Source: Oceanospirillaceae bacterium UBA7410 (lineage in GTDB: Bacteria; Pseudomonadota; Gammaproteobacteria; Pseudomonadales; Balneatricaceae). Taken from it: a stretch of 7,104 nucleotides of DNA. Shown here piece after piece: positions 1-6,051 of the stretch (position 1 is the stretch's first letter; each line of letters begins with the position of its first letter). The stretch is taken from positions 1 to 7,104 of the forward strand of contig DKMQ01000006.1 of NCBI GenBank assembly GCA_002470565.1, given 5' to 3'. Position numbers and translations under genes: made by a program. The notes beneath the pieces were generated by a model. That model was not told where the DNA came from and made no database searches. It was given only the letters and a program-made list of their open reading frames with translations.

Positions 1-780
1 GCTATTGGCTCGCAAATAAAAGACCTGCAATGGATGCAGCAGCACGTAGGTGACTTTGATGTGTCCATAGAAGACTTTACCCAAGACTGGGGTGGCTTAT
101 TGCTAACCGGGCCCAAAGCACGAGACATTTTACAGAGCATTTGTGAAGATGACCTGTCTAACAGTGCTTTTCCTTGGTTGGCTTGCCAAACGATTCAGCT
201 GGATTCTGCCCCTGTGTTTGCCATGCGAGTCTCCTATGCTGGTGAACTAGGTTGGGAATTACACATGCCTACGTGGCAGCTTATTTCTATCTATGAATCA
301 TTGATGGAAAATGGCCAGCCGTTGGGTCTGCGAGATTTTGGCACGCGTGCCTTTAATAGCATGCGTATGGAAAAAATGTATCGTGCTTATGGTGCCGAAT
401 TTACTGAAGAAATGTCAGGCCTAGAAGCAGGTATGGGTCGCTTTTTGGATCTAAATCGAGACTTTATTGGCAGCGATAATGTGCGCCAACGCCAAACAGA
501 TGGTCTAGCAATAGAGCTTGCTTATCTTGTGTTTGATGACGATTTACCTGCAGAATGTTTTGGTAACGAAGCTGTGTTTGCTAATGGCGAACTGACTGGC
601 ATTATTACCGGCGGAGCCTATGGCTATCGTGTAGAAAAGAGTTTAGCCTTTGCCTATTTAAAGCCTGAGCATTGTAAAGACGGTCAGGCACTTACTGTCG
701 AAACTTCAATCGGCACTCGTCATTGCCATGTGGAATTTGATGCTACATATAATCCCAACAACAGCTTGTTGCGAAGTTAG
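1..780 (+). CDS. FAD-dependent amine oxidoreductase/GcvT fusion protein, C-terminal part (5' end beyond window)
   Basis: The frame is open from the first base to a TAG stop, giving 259 visible residues, so the ATG at 34 is internal and the gene begins off the left edge. What is visible is an aminomethyltransferase (GcvT, T-protein) domain and its C-terminal barrel: the LLLTGPKARDIL stretch, DLSNSAFP, SYAGELGWEL, the RMEKMYRAYG segment, GLEAGMG (its Glu is visible residue 142, the usual folate-contacting position), and a GCV_T_C stretch with NGELTGIITGGAYGY. The close resemblance to the C-terminus of the next gene suggests that the missing part is an FAD-binding DAO domain, as in dimethylglycine or sarcosine dehydrogenase. 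This is inferred, because a stand-alone GcvT-like protein is not excluded. In such fusions the domain transfers the oxidised methyl group to tetrahydrofolate. It probably shares a transcript with the downstream paralog, about 60 bp away. The substrate is unknown. Confidence 0.88.
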   Translation, partial: AIGSQIKDLQWMQQHVGDFDVSIEDFTQDWGGLLLTGPKARDILQSICEDDLSNSAFPWLACQTIQLDSAPVFAMRVSYAGELGWELHMPTWQLISIYESLMENGQPLGLRDFGTRAFNSMRMEKMYRAYGAEFTEEMSGLEAGMGRFLDLNRDFIGSDNVRQRQTDGLAIELAYLVFDDDLPAECFGNEAVFANGELTGIITGGAYGYRVEKSLAFAYLKPEHCKDGQALTVETSIGTRHCHVEFDATYNPNNSLLRS

Positions 781-802
781 GCATCAATACTAACCATTAA
801 AG

Positions 803-825
803 TAATGGGTCACCTTGACCCATTA
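803..825 (+). promoter_or_regulatory. Perfect inverted repeat (10-bp arms, 3-nt loop) between the two paralogs
   Basis: TAATGGGTCA (803-812) and TGACCCATTA (816-825) are exact reverse complements around CCT, with a possible extra G-U pair in RNA. No run of T follows, so it is not a typical intrinsic terminator on the + strand. Its position 23 bp after one stop codon and 14 bp before the likely start at 840 fits an intercistronic hairpin (mRNA processing, stability or attenuation) or a dimeric-protein operator. The structure is seen directly; its role is not known. Confidence 0.6.
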
Positions 826-827
826 TG

Positions 828-834
828 AAAGAGA
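828..834 (+). promoter_or_regulatory. Ribosome binding site supporting the start at 840
   Basis: AAAGAGA lies five bases before the ATG at 840 and partly matches the Shine-Dalgarno consensus. The in-frame ATG at 825 has no purine-rich site before it, and its first base is the last base of the hairpin arm. The site therefore favours 840 as the start of the downstream oxidoreductase. Confidence 0.6.
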
Positions 835-839
835 ACGTT

Positions 840-3281
840 ATGAGCAACACCCAAGTATTACCAGAAAAAGCCCGCATTGCCATTATTGGTGGCGGTATTA
901 TTGGCACCTCCGTAGCCTACCACCTAGCTAAACGCGGCATTAAAGACGTTGTACTGATTGAGCGTAAACAGCTCACTTGCGGCACTACTTGGCACGCTGC
1001 TGGCCTTGTGAGCTTATTGTGGCCCACACCTACTTTGACAAACCTCGCTAAGTATAGCCATGAACTCTATGCAGGTTTGGAAGAAGAAACAGGTCAAGCC
1101 ACAGGCTATAAGCGTATTGGCAGTATTTCATTAGCCCGCACTGAAGCACGCCTTGAAGAGATTAAACGCACATCATCTATGGCAAAAGTATTTGGTGTAG
1201 AATCGGAAATGATTGATAACACACGCCTTGAGAAGCTCTACCCGGGTATCAATACAGACGGTATTATCGGTGCTCTGTATACTCCAGATGATGGCCAAAC
1301 CAACCCAATCGACACCACTATGGCTCTGGCTAAAGGTGCGCGCATGAATGGTGTGGAAATCTTTGAAAACACTGCTATGGAAGAGCTCATCATCAAAGAT
1401 AATGTGGTTACTGGCATTCGCACTGACAAAGGCACTATGGAAGTAGACCAGGTTATTTTATGTGGTGGTATGTGGACGCGCGACCTTGCCAAAACTGTAG
1501 GTGTTAATTTACCTATTTATACCTGTGAGCACCAATACATTGTCACTGAAGAAATGGAAGGCTTAACACCTCGTCCTGTTCTTCGTGACTACGACCAAGG
1601 CCTTTATTTTAAAGAAGACGCGGGTAAAATGTTGGTGGGATGGTTTGAAGACAATGCCATTGGCATGCCGATGAGTAAGATAGCAGATGATTTTTGCTTT
1701 GGTCAATTCCCATTAGACCAAGACCACGTGGAGCCCTATGTAATGAGCAGCATGGATGTGTTTCCTCAGCTAGAAACCACAGGCATTCGCACTTGGTTTA
1801 ATGGCCCAGAAAGCTTCACCAACGACAACCTTCACTTGCTTGGGCCTACCTCAGAAGTAGATAAGCTATTTATTGCTGCAGGTATGAACTCAAAAGGCAT
1901 TGGAGCAGGCGGTGGCGTGGGTAAAATCATGGCCGACTGGATGATTGACGGATTTCCATCAGGCGACGTCACAGAGTGCGATCTACGCCGTCATCACCCA
2001 GCCCAACAACACGATGAATACGTCGCTGAGCGCATTCCTGAGGCCTTAGGCCACACTTATGCAATGCATTGGCCATTTTACCAATACGAAACTGCACGCG
2101 ATCAGATTCACTCGCCTTTACACCAAGAACTTAAAGAGGCTGGGGCTTGTTTTGGAGAGGTCTGTGGTTACGAGCGAGCAAACTGGTTTGCTAACCCAGG
2201 CCAAGAAGCTAAATATGAATATAGCTATCAAAAGTCCAACTGGTTTGAAAATAACAAACAAGAACACATGGCTATGCGCGAGGGTGTAGGCCTTTACGAT
2301 ATGTCCTCTTTTGGTAAATTTGAAGTCACAGGCCCTGCCGCTGCTAAAAATTTGCAATATATTTGTTCTGGTAACATCGATATTCCCATAGGCAAAGTAG
2401 TTTACACACACTTCCTTAACGCCCGTGGTGGGATCGAAGCCGATGTGACCATAGTGCGCACAGGGCAAACCACTTATTGGGTGATTACTGGCATTAGCTC
2501 CCACTCACGGGATTGGTGGCATTTAAACCATCGCCTAACAGACGATGTGCTTTTACAGGACATTAGTATGAATTTTGGCGCTATGGCGCTGCAAGGTCCA
2601 TTAGCTCGAGATGTATTGTCCAAGGTAACCACTGCAGATTTAAGCAACGAAGCTTTCCCATTTGCTACAGGCAAGTTGATGGAAGTAGCTAGCATAAAAA
2701 TGTGGGTACAGCGTTTGAGCTACGTGGGTGAACTAGGTTGGGAGTTATTTGTGCCAGCCCAACATACGGCTACAGTTTATCGTGCTTTATTTGCAGCCGG
2801 TGAAGAATTTGGCATTCGCAACGTAGGTATGCATGCCGTAAACAGCGCACGTATGGAAAAAGGGTTTGTGCACTGGGGCCATGATGTTGGGCCAGAAGAT
2901 AACTTATTTCAAGCAGGCCTAAGCTGGGCGGCCAAACCTGATGTGAGCAGTTTTATTGGCATTAACGGGTTTAAGGAACAATTGGCAGCTAAGCGCACAG
3001 ATCGAAGGTTAGTTCAGTTTAAACTGGATGATAAAGACGCCATGTTGTTCCACAACGAACCTATAGTGATGGACGGTGAAATAGTAGGCTACCTTACTTC
3101 GGGCATGTACGGCCACGCTGTGGGTAGCGCTATTGGTATGGGCTATGTGAACTCGCCTGACTTGTCACCTATTCGTTTATCAAAAGCGACGTTTGAAATA
3201 GAGATTGCACTAAAGCGATACTCAGCTCAAGCTAGCTTGCAAGGTTTTTACGACCCTAAAGGCCTGCGCCCAAAAGCCTAG
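840..3281 (+). CDS. FAD-dependent oxidoreductase fused to GcvT domain (dimethylglycine/sarcosine dehydrogenase family)
   Basis: A complete protein of 813 residues, close to the usual size of this family (about 810-860). It oxidises an N-methyl amine with FAD and hands the one-carbon unit to tetrahydrofolate as 5,10-methylene-THF. It has no evident signal peptide and is probably cytoplasmic. Numbering from the ATG at 840: Rossmann motif GGGIIG (17-22) with ribose-binding Glu41; a GTTWHAAG motif with His52, the position of the covalent 8-alpha-histidyl-FAD link in dimethylglycine and sarcosine dehydrogenases; a DAO domain to about 385; a FAO_M-type linker with PFYQYETARD and FGEVCGYERANWF (about 410-450); a GcvT domain to about 700 with Asp535 in GGIEADVT, matching the catalytic Asp of T-protein; then a C-terminal barrel. 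Odd point: the usual EAGL folate-site motif reads QAGL (Gln691). An in-frame ATG at 825 would add five residues but lacks a ribosome site. Dimethylglycine, sarcosine or another methylated amine is possible. Confidence 0.9.
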   Translation: MSNTQVLPEKARIAIIGGGIIGTSVAYHLAKRGIKDVVLIERKQLTCGTTWHAAGLVSLLWPTPTLTNLAKYSHELYAGLEEETGQATGYKRIGSISLARTEARLEEIKRTSSMAKVFGVESEMIDNTRLEKLYPGINTDGIIGALYTPDDGQTNPIDTTMALAKGARMNGVEIFENTAMEELIIKDNVVTGIRTDKGTMEVDQVILCGGMWTRDLAKTVGVNLPIYTCEHQYIVTEEMEGLTPRPVLRDYDQGLYFKEDAGKMLVGWFEDNAIGMPMSKIADDFCFGQFPLDQDHVEPYVMSSMDVFPQLETTGIRTWFNGPESFTNDNLHLLGPTSEVDKLFIAAGMNSKGIGAGGGVGKIMADWMIDGFPSGDVTECDLRRHHPAQQHDEYVAERIPEALGHTYAMHWPFYQYETARDQIHSPLHQELKEAGACFGEVCGYERANWFANPGQEAKYEYSYQKSNWFENNKQEHMAMREGVGLYDMSSFGKFEVTGPAAAKNLQYICSGNIDIPIGKVVYTHFLNARGGIEADVTIVRTGQTTYWVITGISSHSRDWWHLNHRLTDDVLLQDISMNFGAMALQGPLARDVLSKVTTADLSNEAFPFATGKLMEVASIKMWVQRLSYVGELGWELFVPAQHTATVYRALFAAGEEFGIRNVGMHAVNSARMEKGFVHWGHDVGPEDNLFQAGLSWAAKPDVSSFIGINGFKEQLAAKRTDRRLVQFKLDDKDAMLFHNEPIVMDGEIVGYLTSGMYGHAVGSAIGMGYVNSPDLSPIRLSKATFEIEIALKRYSAQASLQGFYDPKGLRPKA

Positions 3282-3285
3282 ACCT

Positions 3286-3322
3286 TTTATGGTGGGTGCT
3301 TGACCTAGGCACTCACCATAAA
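3286..3322. terminator. Long stem-loop between convergent genes (possible bidirectional 3'-end structure)
   Basis: The arms 3286-3299 and 3309-3322 can pair over 14 positions, with one G-U pair (3295/3313) and a 9-nt loop. The structure starts a few bases after the + strand oxidoreductase stop and contains the last codons and the TAG of the - strand aminotransferase. Neither strand has a proper T-run after the stem, so it is not a canonical intrinsic terminator. Its position suggests a 3'-end or stabilising structure serving one or both genes. Confidence 0.4.
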
Positions 3323-4510
3323 TTCACCCATGACTTGCTCTATAACCGCCCCTATTAAATAACAATCTTCATCGTTAAATGTGAGCGGCACACGAAGGTC
3401 TAGAGTTTTTTCTAAGGCCTTAAGAGTGTTGGGTAAGTGTGGCATGGGATCAATGTAGTGCCAGCTATCATAGCGACTGGTGAAGGCTTTTGGCTTATCA
3501 TCACCAAACCACTTAAGCTCTACCCCTTGCGCTGCACAGGCCTCAATAAAGGCCGGTATTTGCGCTAGGCTTAAGCTAGTTGGGCGAAATTGTAGTGAAC
3601 TGCCCACAAACGATTCTCTGTCATCTCTAAGTGGAATATCTAACCCTGCAACTGCAGCAATAGTATTGTGTAAAATAGCGTAGCGGCTATTCCACCGTGC
3701 ACAATTTGCATCAAGCCTGGGCATCTGCGACAAACCTATAGCCGCACGTATGTTATCCATACGCCCAGACATATTGGCACTGGTTAAACGAATGTTTTCA
3801 AACACCTCAGGCTTAGGCGCTGCTCCATGGCGCTCATAAAGCATATAAGAGCCTGAATGCATAATAAGACGTGCTGCAATCATTGCATCATCAGTCACTA
3901 CTAAACCACCCTCACCTGTATTTAAGTGCTTGTACGTTTGTAAGCTAAAAGCCGCTACTTGACCAAAATTACCAGATTTTTTGCCCTCCCATGCTCCACC
4001 CATAGTATGTGCACAGTCTTCTAATACCTGTAAGCCTAGTTTGTTACACAAAGTCATCAGCTTTTCCATGTTAGGAATGTGCCCACGCATCAAAGATAAC
4101 AACAAAATTTTAGCATTACTGCTTTTAGCTTTGGCTTCTAAATCAGCCAAATCAAGGTGGTAATCCACACCTATTTCCACCAACACAGGTTTGCCACCGG
4201 CGGCAAAAATAGCCCCAGGCACAGGCGCCAAGGTATAAGCATTAGTGAGCACTTCATCGCCTGCTTGCAAACCCATAGCGCGCAATGCAATATGCAAACC
4301 ATAGCCTCCTGAAGTGCAGGCTAAGCAATATTTTCGCCCCTGATATTGTGCAAAACTTTGCTCAAGTAAAGCCGCATCAGACCACTCATCTCCCACCGTG
4401 TTATAACGGTGTAATCGGCCCGAATCAAGTAGCTCCATCACTCTTTTTTTAGCGGCCTCTGGAATGGCTTCTTGTTGGGTAAATGGTTTTTTAAAATGTA
4501 GTTTTGGCAT
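3305..4510 (-). CDS. DegT/DnrJ/EryC1/StrS-family PLP-dependent aminotransferase
   Basis: A 401-residue fold-type I aminotransferase, of normal length for the family. Members mostly transfer an amino group from glutamate or glutamine to a keto sugar or cyclitol using pyridoxal phosphate. Numbering from the ATG at 4510: a glycine-rich CTSGGYGLHIAL segment near 67 that contacts the cofactor phosphate; a GDEVLTNAYTLAPVPGAI segment; LEDCAHTMGG with Asp165, which pairs with the pyridine nitrogen; QTYKHLNTGEGG with Lys194, the Schiff-base lysine; and a C-terminal domain ending in a LRVPLTFNDED segment typical of the family. A GTG directly upstream (4513) could be used, but ATG is preferred. The ribosome site is weak (GAG about 8 bases upstream). 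It stands alone, with no nucleotide-sugar, glycosyltransferase or antibiotic genes beside it, so its substrate is unknown. It converges on the oxidoreductase gene, and a promoter candidate lies about 90 bp upstream. Confidence 0.9.
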   Translation of the reverse strand: MPKLHFKKPFTQQEAIPEAAKKRVMELLDSGRLHRYNTVGDEWSDAALLEQSFAQYQGRKYCLACTSGGYGLHIALRAMGLQAGDEVLTNAYTLAPVPGAIFAAGGKPVLVEIGVDYHLDLADLEAKAKSSNAKILLLSLMRGHIPNMEKLMTLCNKLGLQVLEDCAHTMGGAWEGKKSGNFGQVAAFSLQTYKHLNTGEGGLVVTDDAMIAARLIMHSGSYMLYERHGAAPKPEVFENIRLTSANMSGRMDNIRAAIGLSQMPRLDANCARWNSRYAILHNTIAAVAGLDIPLRDDRESFVGSSLQFRPTSLSLAQIPAFIEACAAQGVELKWFGDDKPKAFTSRYDSWHYIDPMPHLPNTLKALEKTLDLRVPLTFNDEDCYLIGAVIEQVMGEFMVSA

Positions 4511-4600
4511 CACTAAAGCTCATGTTTGTATACTGTGCGGTAAGATCTCACACCGAGTAAATCATCGCAAGGGGAACATCGTATTACTAATATGGTAAGC

Positions 4601-4629
4601 GTTATAACATTGCATTAATTAAAAGTAAA
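4601..4629 (-). promoter_or_regulatory. Sigma70-type promoter candidate for the aminotransferase
   Basis: Read on the - strand, TTTACT (4629-4624) and TATAAC (4606-4601) are separated by exactly 17 bases, with TG one base before the -10 box (extended -10). They match the consensus at 4/6 and 5/6 positions. Transcription would begin near 4594, leaving a leader of about 85 nt before the aminotransferase ATG. A short palindrome TATTACTAATA (4582-4592) lies around the expected start and could be an operator, but this is weak. Confidence 0.5.
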
Positions 4630-4687
4630 ATGATGTAAAGGCCATGTGTTTCAATACTACTAGACTACACTAGCTCAAGGTTAATTG

Positions 4688-4716
4688 TTATCAAACCCTA
4701 TGTGTGACATTCTAAT
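4688..4716 (+). promoter_or_regulatory. Weak sigma70-type promoter candidate for the MBL-fold hydrolase
   Basis: TTATCA (4688-4693) and TCTAAT (4711-4716) are spaced by 17 bases, matching the -35 consensus at 4/6 and the -10 at 5/6 positions, though the important second A of the -10 box is a C. Transcription would start near 4723, giving a leader of about 55 nt that contains the small hairpin at 4729-4747. Other placements in this AT-rich stretch are possible. Confidence 0.28.
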
Positions 4717-4728
4717 CAGAAGCTCTAA

Positions 4729-4747
4729 CTATGCGGCTGTAGCATAG
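4729..4747 (+). repeat. Small inverted repeat in the leader of the MBL-fold hydrolase
   Basis: CTATGC (4729-4734) and GCATAG (4742-4747) are perfect 6-bp arms around a 7-nt loop, 31 bp before the ATG at 4778 and clear of its AAGGA ribosome site (4763-4767, spacer of ten bases). It could be a leader hairpin or operator half-sites; arms this short can also occur by chance. Confidence 0.3.
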
Positions 4748-4777
4748 ACGATTTAAAAAATTAAGGATGACTTTTGA

Positions 4778-5911
4778 ATGAGTAAAAAATTGAGCATCAC
4801 CCGCGTAGCTATGGCATTTCTGTTATTGCTAGGGGTGTCGTTTGGCGGGGCTTTGTATTATTGGTATAAAAATGCTGATGTATTTGGTGCAGCCATGACA
4901 CCAGCACAGCAAAAGCCTTACTTTGAGTCAAAAAACTTTTCAGATGCCACATTTAATAATCAACTCAACACTCCCTTAAACCAGTCCTTTAGCCTTATGA
5001 TAAGTAGTTTATGGGACTATATGACAGCGCAAAATCTGGCCCCAAAAAACAACATTGAGATAATCCAAACAGACTCTTCACTGCTTGCAAACCCACTTAA
5101 TAAAAACCAACTTCTCTGGTATGGCCATTCCACATTTTTATTACAAACAGCCAATAAAACCTTATTGTTTGACCCTATCTTTAGCAAGATTGCAGCGCCT
5201 CACACGTCTCTTGGTAGCCCTCGTTATAACGATATACTGCCTATTGAGCCTTCACAGCTACCCACGATAGACGCGGTGATCATCTCTCATGATCACTATG
5301 ACCACTTAGACTACCCTACAATTATGCAACTAGATGCCAAGGTAAAACATTACTATGTACCCCTTGGTGTGGGACAACATTTATTGCACTGGGGTATATC
5401 AAAGGAGCGCATTAGCGAAATGGATTGGTGGCAGTCTAACGACTTGGATGACATCACCCTTACTTTAACCCCTGCGCGTCACTTTTCTGGCAGGCGCTTA
5501 GGCAATAGCAAATCAACTCTTTGGGGTGGGTGGATGGTAGAAGCGCCGCAACAAAGGTTTTTTTTTAGTGGTGATAGTGGCTACGGCCCTCATTTTAAAG
5601 AAGTGGGTAAGCGTTTTGGACCTATCGATATGGCCTTATTAGATTCAGGCCAATATAACTTCCGCTGGGATAAGGTTCATATGACGCCAAAACAAAGCGT
5701 ACAAGCCGCAAAAGATTTAGAGGCTCATATTTTGATGCCTGTGCACTGGGGTGCTTTCACTTTATCCTTACACCCATGGGATGAGCCTGCAGCACAAACG
5801 GCCCTCATAGCAAAAGAGCAACGCCAAGCGTTTGTGATTCCACGTATAGGCGAACTCATGCAATTGCAGGATGAGCCCAAAGCTAGAGCACCTTGGTGGA
5901 AAAATTTTTAA
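4778..5911 (+). CDS. Membrane-anchored metallo-beta-lactamase-fold hydrolase (NAPE-PLD/UlaG-like)
   Basis: A 377-residue protein with an N-terminal anchor: basic residues at 3, 4 and 9, then a hydrophobic stretch about 10-30 without an obvious cleavage or lipobox site. It is therefore probably an inner-membrane protein with its catalytic domain in the periplasm. The MBL domain starts near 110 with WYGHSTFLL (His117) and FDPIF. It has the metal-binding motif HDHYDHLD (171-178), His235 in PARHFSGR, Asp266 in FSGDSGYG and His323 in MPVHWGAF, so the dinuclear-zinc ligand set looks complete. This arrangement belongs to the Lactamase_B_2/COG2220 group, which includes N-acyl-phosphatidylethanolamine phospholipase D and UlaG-type lactonases. 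A phosphodiesterase acting on membrane lipid or a related substrate is plausible but inferred. The start is backed by AAGGA at 4763-4767. A run of nine T at 5558-5566 encodes three Phe. The gene is monocistronic, between a divergent aminotransferase and a convergent maeB. Confidence 0.88.
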   Translation: MSKKLSITRVAMAFLLLLGVSFGGALYYWYKNADVFGAAMTPAQQKPYFESKNFSDATFNNQLNTPLNQSFSLMISSLWDYMTAQNLAPKNNIEIIQTDSSLLANPLNKNQLLWYGHSTFLLQTANKTLLFDPIFSKIAAPHTSLGSPRYNDILPIEPSQLPTIDAVIISHDHYDHLDYPTIMQLDAKVKHYYVPLGVGQHLLHWGISKERISEMDWWQSNDLDDITLTLTPARHFSGRRLGNSKSTLWGGWMVEAPQQRFFFSGDSGYGPHFKEVGKRFGPIDMALLDSGQYNFRWDKVHMTPKQSVQAAKDLEAHILMPVHWGAFTLSLHPWDEPAAQTALIAKEQRQAFVIPRIGELMQLQDEPKARAPWWKNF

Positions 5912-5944
5912 CATGAACTATGACATTGTTGAATTATTTTAGGC

Positions 5945-5968
5945 AAAAAAAAGCCCAATAAATTGGGC
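5945..5968 (-). terminator. Intrinsic terminator of maeB
   Basis: On the - strand a hairpin with arms GCCCAA and TTGGGC (5968-5963 and 5958-5953, 4-nt loop, possibly one further A-T pair) is followed directly by eight T (5952-5945). This is the standard Rho-independent form, about 84 bp after the maeB stop. On the + strand the stem is followed by A, so it should not end transcripts of the MBL-fold gene, for which I see no clear terminator. Confidence 0.85.
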
Positions 5969-6051
5969 AAAAAACACTCAGAGATGAACTAACTTTTAGA
6001 AGTGTAGACCATCAATGAGCTTTGTGTAGAAAAAATGGAAAATAATTAAAA

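Noticed and set aside
34..36. ATG at 34 as the start of the first gene
   Set aside because: The frame is open to position 1, and the upstream codons continue a plausible GcvT-domain sequence, so the gene is cut by the window edge rather than starting here.
1238..1492. 84-residue open frame on the - strand inside the oxidoreductase
   Set aside because: No ribosome site or family resemblance was seen; the overlapping + strand gene explains the sequence.
2118..2504. 128-residue open frame on the - strand inside the oxidoreductase
   Set aside because: It lies wholly within a well-supported gene, has no recognisable motif, and looks like an antisense shadow.
3413..3422. TAAGGCCTTA palindrome
   Set aside because: It is a 10-base palindrome inside the aminotransferase coding region; a single short palindrome of this kind can arise by chance and nothing around it suggests a site.
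5912..5941. Small + strand open frame starting at the ATG shortly after the hydrolase stop
   Set aside because: It would encode only nine residues, with no ribosome site of its own.
5953..5968. Bidirectional terminator for the hydrolase gene and maeB
   Set aside because: The base run after the stem is A on the + strand, so only the - strand (maeB) direction has the needed T-run.
5969..6051. Possible small RNA or leader between the terminator and the maeB stop
   Set aside because: The stretch is AT-rich with no stable hairpin, promoter pair or open frame that I could support; it is best read as the maeB 3' untranslated region.
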